DNA from: a bacterium
GTDB lineage: Bacteria; SM23-31; JAUVVT01
DNA: 53,322 nucleotides
Direction of reading: 5' to 3'
NCBI GenBank assembly: GCA_030616165.1
Contig: JAUWXV010000002.1
Coordinates: 1-53,322, forward strand
The notes below the pieces were generated by a model, which was not told where the DNA came from, made no database searches, and saw nothing but the letters and a program-made list of their open reading frames with translations. Within the stretch, counting starts at the first letter, position 1. Every line of letters starts with the position of its first letter. Below, in pieces: positions 25,854-36,300 of the stretch. A program made the translations under genes and the position numbers.

Positions 25854-28760
25854 CTAATTTTTGCTTTTTAAAAAACATATTTCGACATTTTTATCAAACC
25901 ATATCGGATTAATATCTCTAAGATATTCGTGCCTGTTTTTATGACAGGTCAAAAGAATTACTTGATGCTCTTCTGCCAGTTCTGATATTATAAATTTCAT
26001 CCCATCTGCAAATCTTTCATCATCACTTGTGATAAATGGGTCATCCATAATGAAAGGAAGTTTCCAACCTGATTGTGAAAAATATTTCCCAAGAGCCAAT
26101 CTAATCGAGAGATAAATCTGGTCTTTTGCACCTGCACTCAACTGATAAACAACCTCCTTTTGACTGCATATCCTATTCCACTCCTTCGGTCTAACGGTAA
26201 AACTTAAATCAGAATCAAATTTCAAATCTTCGTAATTTTTATTAATTTTACCAAGAATTATATTTACACTACTATTTAAGATTAATGCCCAGTTCTTGTG
26301 ACTCTCTTTGGATATTCTTTCAAGAGCATCAAATGCAAGTTCAACTGAAGTTTTAAAATTTTTCGTTTTTTTAAGAATATCTTTTAAATTGGACAATTCA
26401 TTTAGCAGTTTTGGAAACTTTTCCCGATATTCTTTCATAACTGTACCTATTGATTCTGATAATTCCAATTTTTCATCCTGTATTTTTTTAAGTACCATAT
26501 CATTCTTTCTATACTCGTCATTATATTCAGCGGTGGATTTTTCAACCTCAAAACCTCTAAAATCCGGAAATTCCTTTACTATGCTTTCGGCTTTTTTTTC
26601 TAAAACTCTTATCTTAGCATTTTTAATATTAATGTCCTGATTGTTCAGCATAGAATTCTCTAAAGGTGGTATCAATTCGTTCTTCAGTTTTATATATCTA
26701 TTATATTCTTTGAACTTTTCCTTATATTTTTCAATTCCCTTATCTACATCCTCTTTTTCATCTATTTCAGATTCATCAAAAATCTTGTAAATTTCTCTTT
26801 CGATGGTCTCCTTTTCTTGCAATGCTGCATTAATTCGCTCTGTCTTCTCTTTTATTTTTTTATCCAAATTCATCTTATTAAGGTAAAGAGAGAAATATTT
26901 TTCAAGATTATTTTTAAATTTTTCACAAAACTCAACAGTTATGTCAGAAACATCCAAATCAGTATTAATCTTTTTTAGATACCGTAATATTTCCGATTTT
27001 ATTTCTTCTGCTTCTTTCTTTAATATTTCAAAGTCTTGATTCATTTTGTTGAGTGTATCAGTCCTTCCATTAAGTCTTTTGTAAAATTTGAATTTTTCGA
27101 CTAAGTCCTGATAATTTTCAAAATTATATTTCCTGCTTATACTCTCAATTTTGTTTTCAGCATTATCTTTTTCACTTAATAGTCTGCTTTTTTCTTCCTC
27201 AGATAATTCAAATTTGTTTTTCAAGTCGATATATTTATCACTTTCCATAGAATTTGCTGTTAAATATAATACAAAACCATAAACAGCGGCAATAATACCC
27301 AAAATCAAAGATGGAATCAGAAAAAATATTCCGAGAGTCAGGAATAAACCTAAAGTTAAAACTATAATTCCTGAAAAGGATAGAAGTATGCCATTTTTCT
27401 TTCTTGCTCTTCTGAGATTTATTATTTTATCTGTTTCTTCTTTTAAATTTTCAATTTCAGATATTGCTTCATTTATTTTAGAATTTTTTTTCCAGAAATA
27501 TTCATTATAATCTCCGATAAAATCCTTATCTTCGTCACTAACTTCATCAAATATCTTTTTCAATAATTTGTAATCTGCAAGTTTATAACCCTCATCTTTT
27601 ATTTTTTCTTTTTCACTTTCAATATCCTCTTTCTTTTCTTCTAATTTTTTTAAATTTTCTTTTAACTTGATTAAAAGAATTTCAATATCCTTTTTTTCGT
27701 TTTCGGTAAATTTTTTAAATTCCTCATAACCTTTCAACTCTTTTTCACACTCTTCCTTTATCTTTTCGACTTTTTCCATATCCGTTTTTTCATTCTTAAT
27801 ATCATCTTCTATACTTGACAGTTTACCCTGCATCTGTAAAAGTAAATCATTTTTATCAATTGGGAAATTAGATAAACGTTTTAACGATTCAAGTTCTTTT
27901 AAATAATTTTCCAATTTTTCTTTGTTTTTCTTATCTTGATGAAGTTGATTCTTTAATTCCTTAATTTCAGATAACTTTCCAAGATAATCCATCATCTTCA
28001 TATCTGAATTTATTTTTTGTTCTTTTTCGCTTAATCTTTCAATCTTTGTTATTTCGCTATCGACTTCCAGTCTTCTTTCATCAAGACTTTTGAGTTCGGA
28101 CTCGATTTCGGTTATTCTTTTATTAAGGTTATTTATCTCATTCTTGACCATTCCCTTTCCTTTTAAAGTATATCCCTGATATTTATTCAGAGCGGTATTC
28201 AAAACATCAATTGCATCAAGTGCAGTGGTATCACCGGATGAAGTGTCAACTATCTTTTGTATACTTTTTGTAATACTGTCAGAGTCTTTCGAACTTTGAA
28301 TTTCGTGCTGGCGAATTAAGGCGGTCTTTAAAAATACATCCCTTGGTAATTTCAGTAGAAACTCACCAACTGGGTATTCCCTCTTCCCTTTGTAAAAATC
28401 TTCACTTATATCCTTACCGGTTAATATATCATAAATGAAAACCTTATCCTTTTCAAAATCTCTTTTAATCAGCAGTTCCTTTTTATTAATCTCGATTTCG
28501 AGTTCAATTTCATAGGAATCATTATCCCATGGTTTCAATCTATCAAATTCTTTCATTTCATCTTTTTTTGCGCGAACTAAAGGAAACCCATATAAACCCG
28601 CCAATATCCCATCAACAAAAGTAGATTTCCCCTCTTCATTACTCTCAACTATCAAAGTAACCTTGTCAGGATTTAAAACGATTTCCCCATCAAGACAGCC
28701 AAATTTATTTGCTTTGAATCTCTTAATCTTCATATCGATTATCGTTATTAGCGTATTCAT
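25854..28760 (-). CDS. YhaN/SbcC-like coiled-coil ATPase with central membrane hairpin
   Basis: A 968-residue SMC/Rad50-type ATPase. The ATG at 28758-28760 has AAGGG upstream; the longer frame starts at TTG in a hairpin. The P-loop reads ESNEEGKST (39-47), with Glu replacing the first glycine. The ABC signature YQLSAGAKDQIYLSIRLALG is at about 870 and Walker B PFIMDDPF at about 903, followed by a D-loop region and LLTCHKN. Long coiled coils fill about 190-860. Where Rad50/SbcC carry a CxxC zinc hook there are instead two adjacent membrane helices (about 455-500, GIIVLTLGLFLTLGIFFLIP onward). This matches the YhaN type. It pairs with the phosphoesterase gene 41 bases upstream. Confidence 0.85.
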   Translation of the reverse strand: MNTLITIIDMKIKRFKANKFGCLDGEIVLNPDKVTLIVESNEEGKSTFVDGILAGLYGFPLVRAKKDEMKEFDRLKPWDNDSYEIELEIEINKKELLIKRDFEKDKVFIYDILTGKDISEDFYKGKREYPVGEFLLKLPRDVFLKTALIRQHEIQSSKDSDSITKSIQKIVDTSSGDTTALDAIDVLNTALNKYQGYTLKGKGMVKNEINNLNKRITEIESELKSLDERRLEVDSEITKIERLSEKEQKINSDMKMMDYLGKLSEIKELKNQLHQDKKNKEKLENYLKELESLKRLSNFPIDKNDLLLQMQGKLSSIEDDIKNEKTDMEKVEKIKEECEKELKGYEEFKKFTENEKKDIEILLIKLKENLKKLEEKKEDIESEKEKIKDEGYKLADYKLLKKIFDEVSDEDKDFIGDYNEYFWKKNSKINEAISEIENLKEETDKIINLRRARKKNGILLSFSGIIVLTLGLFLTLGIFFLIPSLILGIIAAVYGFVLYLTANSMESDKYIDLKNKFELSEEEKSRLLSEKDNAENKIESISRKYNFENYQDLVEKFKFYKRLNGRTDTLNKMNQDFEILKKEAEEIKSEILRYLKKINTDLDVSDITVEFCEKFKNNLEKYFSLYLNKMNLDKKIKEKTERINAALQEKETIEREIYKIFDESEIDEKEDVDKGIEKYKEKFKEYNRYIKLKNELIPPLENSMLNNQDINIKNAKIRVLEKKAESIVKEFPDFRGFEVEKSTAEYNDEYRKNDMVLKKIQDEKLELSESIGTVMKEYREKFPKLLNELSNLKDILKKTKNFKTSVELAFDALERISKESHKNWALILNSSVNIILGKINKNYEDLKFDSDLSFTVRPKEWNRICSQKEVVYQLSAGAKDQIYLSIRLALGKYFSQSGWKLPFIMDDPFITSDDERFADGMKFIISELAEEHQVILLTCHKNRHEYLRDINPIWFDKNVEICFLKSKN

Positions 28761-28764
28761 TACC

Positions 28765-28787
28765 CATCCCTTGTAATGCAAGGGATG
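28765..28787 (-). promoter_or_regulatory. Hairpin overlapping the ribosome site of the YhaN-like gene
   Basis: A perfect inverted repeat CATCCCTTG (28765-28773), 5-base loop, CAAGGGATG (28779-28787). In the minus-strand mRNA the arm nearest the start codon contains the AAGGG Shine-Dalgarno sequence, so folding would hide it. The upstream phosphoesterase ends 15 bases before the hairpin; terminating ribosomes could open it, giving translational coupling. It may also simply be a dispersed palindrome. Confidence 0.55.
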
Positions 28788-28801
28788 AAAAAGAAAGTAA
28801 G

Positions 28802-30010
28802 TTAATCTTCATATCTTGGTTTTACCGATTTTTGCGTTAACGCATCAAGCCCATAATAGATGGCATTCTCGATAATTATCCTTTCCGAATCGTCAGACGC
28901 ATTTGCCACGAGAGAACTTAACTCCTTAACGAATTTACTTTCAGTAGTATCTGCAGTATCAGGAATTTCAATGTATTTCTGAATATCATAATCTGGTTGA
29001 ACATCACTTTTATCGAATGTTATGTGAAAATAATCATCTTTTAAAAAATTTCCTGGAATTTCGATAATATTTCCCGGCGGGAATCTCCCAATTAATCTAA
29101 CGTAAACTATGTCGTTCTTATTCACTGTTTTCACTTTAACCTTTTCCTTAATTGCATTCAAAACCGCCTCGTTGTGATTCAAACCGGTGCAGTTAATAGA
29201 TATTTCATATATAGTTCTGTGGTCAATTTTTCTTTTTTCTATTTCGACTTTTCTATTTTCATAAATTTTCCCGATAATTATAAACTTTTCTCCACATTCT
29301 CTAAGATTTCTTCCCATCGGGCATCCCGCATAGGCGCCTCTTACATTTCCATCTGCATCCGTAACTTTAGAATATGAATGATAATGTCCGATTGCAGAAT
29401 AATCAAAACCAAGTTTAATAAGTTCTTCATCTGAAAAAGGAAGTGTTACTTTCTTATCTGGTGGACAGTATCCATCACGCGAACCATGAAAAACCAGGAT
29501 ATTTATGCTGTCTTTTCTTCTTGGAATATTACCTACCAGAAATCGTTCATCAAATGGGCGATTTTCAGAATGTGATATACCAGTAACAGATATACCCCTA
29601 CAATATGGCAAATCTATTGATTCAAAGGTATGATGTTTAAAAATTATTACATTATTAGACCAAACACTCTGCCTCTTCTCTGTCAGGAAATCAGGATTAT
29701 ACATACTGCTCGGCGAATAAAAATCATGATTGCCGGGAGTGATTATTATCGGTATTGGAGAAATACTTGAAAATTTATCTATCAAAAAATTTGTCGTATC
29801 CGCAGTGGAAGATTCAAAGTCTATCAAGTCTCCGGGAATTAAAACAATATCAATATCTTCATCCTTTACCATCTTGCAAATATTCGATATTATACCCTTA
29901 TGCTCCTCTTTTCTGATTTTGAGTTTGTCTGGGGGAAAATTCAACCTTGCAGAAAAACTTGAATCAAGATGAACATCAGAAACCTGTAAAAATTTTAAAA
30001 CATGAATCAT
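28802..30010 (-). CDS. SbcD/YhaO-like metallophosphoesterase (DNA exonuclease subunit)
   Basis: A 402-residue calcineurin-type phosphoesterase. Metal-binding motifs are complete: FLQVSDVHLD (D12, H14), VLIPGDLIDF, PIIITPGNHDFYS, LVFHGSRDG and YSAIGHYHSY. A C-terminal domain of roughly 150 residues follows, as in SbcD/Mre11-type nucleases. In such complexes the phosphoesterase is a Mn-dependent nuclease acting on double-strand ends, gated by the ATPase encoded next. The start is ATG with a weak AGGT site. It lies directly downstream of two helicase-nuclease genes and upstream of the YhaN-like ATPase, so a DNA-end-processing role is likely. Confidence 0.88.
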   Translation of the reverse strand: MIHVLKFLQVSDVHLDSSFSARLNFPPDKLKIRKEEHKGIISNICKMVKDEDIDIVLIPGDLIDFESSTADTTNFLIDKFSSISPIPIIITPGNHDFYSPSSMYNPDFLTEKRQSVWSNNVIIFKHHTFESIDLPYCRGISVTGISHSENRPFDERFLVGNIPRRKDSINILVFHGSRDGYCPPDKKVTLPFSDEELIKLGFDYSAIGHYHSYSKVTDADGNVRGAYAGCPMGRNLRECGEKFIIIGKIYENRKVEIEKRKIDHRTIYEISINCTGLNHNEAVLNAIKEKVKVKTVNKNDIVYVRLIGRFPPGNIIEIPGNFLKDDYFHITFDKSDVQPDYDIQKYIEIPDTADTTESKFVKELSSLVANASDDSERIIIENAIYYGLDALTQKSVKPRYED

Positions 30011-30090
30011 AATGATTTACCTGAGATCTATTATCTCCAAAATGTATTAAAAATGGCTAAAACATTAATCATAAAAAAGAAACGTAAAAA

Positions 30091-30123
30091 TTTTTCACTC
30101 ATTGCAAAGCAATGAGTGAAAAA
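30091..30123. repeat. Perfect 15-base inverted repeat between helicase and phosphoesterase genes
   Basis: TTTTTCACTCATTGC (30091-30105), AAA, GCAATGAGTGAAAAA (30109-30123). It lies between the stop codon of the downstream-most helicase-nuclease (30144) and the start of the SbcD-like gene (30010). In the minus-strand RNA the stem ends in a U run, so it could partly terminate or stabilise the helicase transcript. Confidence 0.8.
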
Positions 30124-30142
30124 TAATTATAAAGTTTCTTTG

Positions 30143-30168
30143 CCTACTTTCTTTTCAAAGAAAGTAGG
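30143..30168. repeat. Palindrome that supplies the helicase stop codon
   Basis: CCTACTTTCTTT (30143-30154), TC, AAAGAAAGTAGG (30157-30168). On the minus strand it encodes the last seven residues (LLSLKRK) and the TAG stop of the upstream helicase-nuclease. Related palindromes occur at 801-820 and 19832-19849. Confidence 0.85.
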
Positions 30169-33100
30169 TTTTCTTTACAAAGTCCCGTTAATCCACCAAA
30201 TTCGCAATTCCAGCAGTCTCTATCCTTATGAAGTGCTTCATAGATATTAAAATTTTCCTCAATAATACCATTTGCAGTCGATAAAACAAACTCCTTTATA
30301 TTTGGATTTCTTTTAACTTGATGCACTGTTTCTTCTTCAAGAAAATATATCTTCAATATCGGATTTTCAACATCCTCAAAGACACCTTCACTAACTGCAA
30401 GGTCATATATCTGCATCTGCATTTCATCGTCCTGCAAATTTTTTGTAGTCCCCTTTAAACCGGTTTTATAGTCTGCTATCTCCCAGATACCATTTTTCTT
30501 GTCAATTCTATCTATGAATCCCTTGATATGTATGTCGTAGTCCCTATAATCACAGTACCATAAATTAAACTCCTTTTCTGTGTAAATTGGCTGGGATTTA
30601 TCGAGTCCAAACTTTTTAAAATTAATAAATATTTTCTCTCCACGTTCTTTATACCCTTCTTCATAATTCTTTCCACTGACTCCATATCCAATTATCAATC
30701 TTTTTAATGATTCAGGATGGTCTTCTATGTTATAATAATTTTCTAAAATTTTATGCACACAGATACCAAATATTAATCTGCTGTATTTATCCTCTGAGTC
30801 TTTTGCATCAATCTTTTCGGTCTCTTTTTCTAATAGTGATAACCTGTAAACAGGAAATTTATACTCATAAATGTACTTATATTTTAACGGACAATTTTTA
30901 TATTCCTTCATCATCGAAAAATCCAACTTCATTATCTTTTTCTTTGGTGATATTTTTGTTTTTTCTTGCTTTTGTGAGTATGTTTTCAATAATTTTTCAA
31001 CCCTATTTTCCAAATCGACTCTATCTGAAATCTTTTCTTTGGCTGCCAATCTGTTTATCCCTATTTCACTCATCTTTACTTCGAGAACTTTATCAGCGTA
31101 TTTTTTATCGCCAAACTCATTGAGCATCTTTTTATAATAACTGGAGAGTTTCCCTTTTGATTGGGTTGCAGTTAAAAAGAGCATCTCTTTTGCTCTTGTT
31201 GTTGCAACATATTTTAATCTTATTTCTTCATTTTTTCTTTTTCCCTCCAATCTCAATCTCTCTTTTGCCTTGATATATTTTTCTGTTTTATCACTTCTGC
31301 TCCCAAGAATATCATCTTTATATTTTAAAACAAGCCCATAGCCAGAAAATTCTCCTTTTGAATTTTCCTTTTCTATATCAAGTAAAATCCTTGATTCATC
31401 TCTGAAATATCCATCCCTGATATCGCAAAAAAATACATAGTCAAACTCAAGTCCCTTCGCTTTGTGAATGGTTAAAAAAACCACCCTCTCCTTGTCAGTC
31501 TCTTCCGGTATTTCATCCTCTCCTCTTTCATCTTCAATTTTAAGTTCTAAATATTTCACAAAATCTGAAATAGAAGAATTTTCGTATTTTTTCTCGAACA
31601 ATTGACTCATTAAATAAATATTCTTAAGAATGTTTATTCTATTTCTAATAAAACTGTAATCACCCGAATAAATCATCTTAAAATACTTACTCTCATCAAG
31701 CAGGGTATAAATCAGGTTTGCCAGAGGAAGTTTATCCTTTTTTAAACTAAAATTTCTAAACAAATTATCCAAATTTGCTATTTTTTTCTTTGTATATCCG
31801 CTAATCTCTTTATTATTCAATATATTTTCAAAAATCAAAAAGATATTTACAAATTCTTCTTTCCTCCTATACCTTTCTTTCAATTCCTTAATAATACTGC
31901 CGATTTTCATCATTGCATCGAGATTTAAAGGATAAGGTGCATTCTCTAATATTCTTATAAGAGATGGAATATCGAAGGGATTCTCAAGAATTTTAAGGTA
32001 GGCAATAACATCCTTAATCTCTTCCCTGTCAAAGTAACCTCCTCCTATTGAACAGAAAGATATACCCTTTTCACGAAATACCTCCTCAAAAATTCTGGGA
32101 TACGTTTTCGACCTGAATAATACCGCAATATTATTTAAAGATATACCTTCTTTACTCAATTTTATAATCTCATTTGCAACAAATTCCGCTTCATTCTTTC
32201 TATTGTCGGAATAAAACATTTTTACTGCGACCTCACCCTTATATCCTTTTTTATCATTTTTTATTTCCAGAAATTTTCTTTTCTCGGAGAAATATGGGTC
32301 TTGAAATATGGTGAAATTTGCCAAATCCAATATTTCGTTATAAGAGCGGTGGTTTTCTTTAAGGAATCTTTCTTCTCCCGGAAATACTCTAATATTTTCG
32401 ATTTCAGCATCTCTCCATCCAAAAATAGACTGTTTATCATCGCCAACTACTGTTACATTTTTGAAATTGTCTTCTGATAAAAGTTTTAAAATCTCAAACT
32501 GACCGTAACTCGTATCCTGCATCTCGTCAATTAATATGTATCTGAATTTTTTTCGATATTTCTCTGCTACGACAGGATTATCTTTCAATAAATAATATGC
32601 CTTCAGTAAAATATCGCTGAAATCCAGAACCTTTTTCTCAACAATTTTTCTTCTATAATTGTTGTATAGTCTCGAATACAATTCTGCATATTCTAATTCG
32701 GTTTCATAATTGCTATCTTCTTTAAATTCTTCTTTATATTGTTCAATCTTTTTAAAAATAATCTTTTTAAAATAGATTTCATCAAGTAATTTTATCTTCG
32801 CTTTCTCTATAATCTCAAATCCACTTAATAAAATTCTCCTTATATCTGTCAGATTAATATTTTTCAAATTCAATATAAAATCCTTATCAGTCTTCGTTAT
32901 CATTTCATCTATGATTTCGTCCCTCAATATTCTTCTATCGGTATTATCCATAATTTTAAATTCACTGTCGATGCCACTTAAATAAGTATTTTCAAATATC
33001 AGTCTAAGCCAGAACGAGTCGAAAGTATATATGTTTGCCTTTAACATCTGATAATCATTGTCAATGACTTCTGAAACCTTTTTCTTTAAATTGAATGCAG

Positions 33101-33305
33101 CCTTCTTGGTAAAGGTCAAGGCAAGTATATTTTCAGGATTTATATTTTTTTCTAAGACTAAATGCAGGTATCTATATGACAGGACAGTAGTCTTCCCGGT
33201 TCCTGCACCAGCAACAATCTTCAGCGCCTTATCAATCGGGAATTTCACCGCATCTATTTGCGCCGGTGTAAATTCGGAATATATATCTCTTGAATTTTCT
33301 GCCAT
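30144..33305 (-). CDS. UvrD/RecB-type helicase-nuclease (AdnB-like), second of a tandem pair
   Basis: A 1053-residue superfamily 1A helicase fused to a RecB-type nuclease. Helicase motifs are canonical: GAGTGKT (33-39), DEMQD (260-264), GDDKQSIFGWRD, NHRS, TIHKAKGLEFDYVF (about 612-625) and VATTRAKEML. The nuclease has an N-terminal GICVHKILE histidine, then GFIDRID and EIADYKTG (about 925-947). Cysteines for an iron-sulfur staple are at about 805 (NCPLKY), 1031, 1034 and 1043. Such enzymes unwind and cut DNA ends for recombination. The ATG has no Shine-Dalgarno site and lies 18 bases after the preceding helicase gene, suggesting coupled translation and a heterodimer. The last residues come from a dispersed palindrome. 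Confidence 0.9.
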   Translation of the reverse strand: MAENSRDIYSEFTPAQIDAVKFPIDKALKIVAGAGTGKTTVLSYRYLHLVLEKNINPENILALTFTKKAAFNLKKKVSEVIDNDYQMLKANIYTFDSFWLRLIFENTYLSGIDSEFKIMDNTDRRILRDEIIDEMITKTDKDFILNLKNINLTDIRRILLSGFEIIEKAKIKLLDEIYFKKIIFKKIEQYKEEFKEDSNYETELEYAELYSRLYNNYRRKIVEKKVLDFSDILLKAYYLLKDNPVVAEKYRKKFRYILIDEMQDTSYGQFEILKLLSEDNFKNVTVVGDDKQSIFGWRDAEIENIRVFPGEERFLKENHRSYNEILDLANFTIFQDPYFSEKRKFLEIKNDKKGYKGEVAVKMFYSDNRKNEAEFVANEIIKLSKEGISLNNIAVLFRSKTYPRIFEEVFREKGISFCSIGGGYFDREEIKDVIAYLKILENPFDIPSLIRILENAPYPLNLDAMMKIGSIIKELKERYRRKEEFVNIFLIFENILNNKEISGYTKKKIANLDNLFRNFSLKKDKLPLANLIYTLLDESKYFKMIYSGDYSFIRNRINILKNIYLMSQLFEKKYENSSISDFVKYLELKIEDERGEDEIPEETDKERVVFLTIHKAKGLEFDYVFFCDIRDGYFRDESRILLDIEKENSKGEFSGYGLVLKYKDDILGSRSDKTEKYIKAKERLRLEGKRKNEEIRLKYVATTRAKEMLFLTATQSKGKLSSYYKKMLNEFGDKKYADKVLEVKMSEIGINRLAAKEKISDRVDLENRVEKLLKTYSQKQEKTKISPKKKIMKLDFSMMKEYKNCPLKYKYIYEYKFPVYRLSLLEKETEKIDAKDSEDKYSRLIFGICVHKILENYYNIEDHPESLKRLIIGYGVSGKNYEEGYKERGEKIFINFKKFGLDKSQPIYTEKEFNLWYCDYRDYDIHIKGFIDRIDKKNGIWEIADYKTGLKGTTKNLQDDEMQMQIYDLAVSEGVFEDVENPILKIYFLEEETVHQVKRNPNIKEFVLSTANGIIEENFNIYEALHKDRDCWNCEFGGLTGLCKENLLSLKRK

Positions 33306-33323
33306 TTTAAAAATATAGTAATT

Positions 33324-36300
33324 CTATAACTGTGATTGGTTGCATATTTTCAGGTATTCGCATTTGTAACCACGATAAGGTTTACATTCTGTATCCTTAC
33401 CCCTATCGAAATCAGGTCTTTCCTTTGCAATCTCATCAAGAATAGAGACTAACCTTGATTTTACCTGTTCCATCATCTCCGGACTAACATGTTTTATTCT
33501 TCCTTTAACATCAAGATTCATTATAGGAATTTCAACCTTTTCGCATTCTCGCTTCTTGTCAAAATCGAAGAATATATATGTAAAAAAGGACGGATTAATG
33601 CCAAGAGAATCTTTTGCACCGTAGTAATATACAGGCATCTGAAAATCTTTATCATATTTATAAAACAGGTTTATCAGTTTATTCTCTTTACCCTCACCGC
33701 TCTTTTTATAGTCAATTATCTCATAACCGTCTTCTCTCTTGTCGATTCTGTCAATCTTTCCTGAAATTATATATCTATTATTTAGAAAGAATTTAAAATC
33801 CTTTTCAGTTTCATAGACATCTTTACAATATTTTCCATATTTATTTATATAATCAAGAATTCTCCCGGTAACATATTTTTTCCATATAATCTCGTAAAAT
33901 TCGCTTTCAAATTCACCTTTATATCTTTCCCAGACATCATTTAATATTTCTTTAAAAAGGTTTTCATCAATTTGTGGATATTTTTTCTGATTATGAAGAT
34001 TACGCACAATCTCGTGTTCAATGCTTCCTATAGTCAGATGGATACTCTTAGCGCCCATTATATCTAATATTCTTGAATAATAGAATTTTCTTGGGCATTC
34101 CAGATAACTTTTTATTGATGTATGACTGTATATAAAGTCAGTACCGATATTCCTGCTAACAGGTGATTCTGGTAAACAGGGATTTTCCAATAATAAATAA
34201 GTTTTATCCAAATACCCCAATTTATATTTATCAAGCATATTTGAAAATTTCTCTTTATCAAGTCCATATCTAATAAATCTTTTTAAGACAATCTCCAATT
34301 CTTCTTTTGAAGTTATGTGTGCATTTACTTCTTGGTCATATACCTCCAATTTTGTAACCTTTTCAAAAAAATCAGAATATCCGTTTTCTTCATAAATCAC
34401 CGAATGACCATTGACTTTAATCTTTTCGCAATTTTCTCTGGTAATTTCTCTTCCGCCGAATATATTTTTCAAAAATATTGAAGGTCTGACTTCTTCGACT
34501 GCCGGTATATTATTCGGGAAGGAAAGAAAAACTCTTTCTCTTGCTCTGGTCAGGGCTGTAAGAAATAAATTTTTTTCTCTTTTTATGTGTTCATTAAAAT
34601 CCACTGCATTTGTAAAATATAATTCAATATTCTTAAGTCTTTTGAATCTTTTCTGGAAATCATTAATATCTTTAACATAAAAAAATCTTTCGCCAGAAAA
34701 ATCAGCAGGAAAATTATTTTCTGTTAATAATGGAATAAAAACAACGGAAAATTCCCTTCCCCTCGACCGATGTATCGATGTTATTTTCACGCTGTCTGAC
34801 TCTTTCTCTCTAATTCCCAAATTGTCAAAAAGATTTTGTTTATTTTCTTCAAAAAAATTAAGAAAATTCTTTAAACTTACTTCCCATTTCATTGTGGATG
34901 AAATTTCATAGTAATCAATGGTAATATCAATGAACCTTTTCAATACAGGATATTTATCATCTTCAAATAAATCATATAGAAAAACACCATAGATAGCTTT
35001 TAAAATAAATTCGGGAAGGGATAGTTTTTGTGAAAATCTTTGTAATAAATCAAACCTGTTAATAAATGATTTGACTTTATCAATTAGTCTTTCATTTTCA
35101 AAATTGATAATATTCGAATCGATATTTTTCATAACATCATAGATGCCTCTCTTCCCCCTTTTAGACGCATCTAATAGGGACTGCAATTCAATTGGACTGA
35201 ATCCCGAAAAGGAGTTCGACAATAATTTTTTAAACACTTTGTCATCGTATTGATTGTCTAAAAGTCTTAAATACACCAAAAGATAATTCAATTCTTTAAA
35301 ACAGGAAATATTTACAGAACCCTCTGTTTGATTGGGAATTTTCAAATAATCCAAAACCTGCTTGTAAATAGACCCATACTTATTAACGTTTCTAAGTAAT
35401 ATTGCAAAATCTGAGTATGTGAATCCTTCATTGGTATCTGAATCATAACTGATGCTTTTCGTTTCTGAACTGATAATCTTTTTTATCTTTTTCCCAATAT
35501 AGAACGCCTCATCTATTATACTTCTTTCAAGAGCGATAGTAAAAAGACTATTTGGACAATTATAAATAGACCTCGGAATCTTCATAAAATCATGCGTTCC
35601 AAAATCATAAATTTTATCAACAGCATCCAATATCTGATTATCTGACCTGTAATTAGTCTCAAGATAAACAGTCTTGGTATTTGGAAAATCTTTCAGAAAC
35701 CTCTCCATTACATTCTTTGTCTGTTCTCCTCTAAATCCGAATAAAGCCTGTTTTTCATCACCTGTAATAAAAATTTTATCTAATTTATCTGTCAGGACTT
35801 TTATAAGTCTGTATTGTAATGGATTGATATCTAAAAAATCATCGACAATAATCTTCTTAAACCTATTTATATATGATTTAGATTTCTCGGTATCCTCAAA
35901 AAACTCTATGGTCTTTAAAATTGCATCCTCAAAATCAAGATATTCATATTTTTTTAATATCTCAGAATAGGTTTTATATATATTCTTTGCATCAAGAAAC
36001 CGCACTTCAAATTTACCTGCATTTATTACATTTTCAAACTCCTGAACTGAAATTCTATTCTGTTTCAAAAATCTGATAAATTCAGAAATCTCACGTTTAA
36101 TATCTATGAATTTCCATCTATATCCTTTTGGTCTTATATTCTTTACTATTTCATCTATTATAGTATTTCTTTTAAAATCGCTCAGTATTCTAAAATTCGG
36201 ATACATTCCTTCTATCAGGTTCCAATTTTTTTTCAGTATTTTCAAACAGAAGGAAATGATTGAATTAACATAGTTTTCAGAATAATTTTTTCTGACCAGT

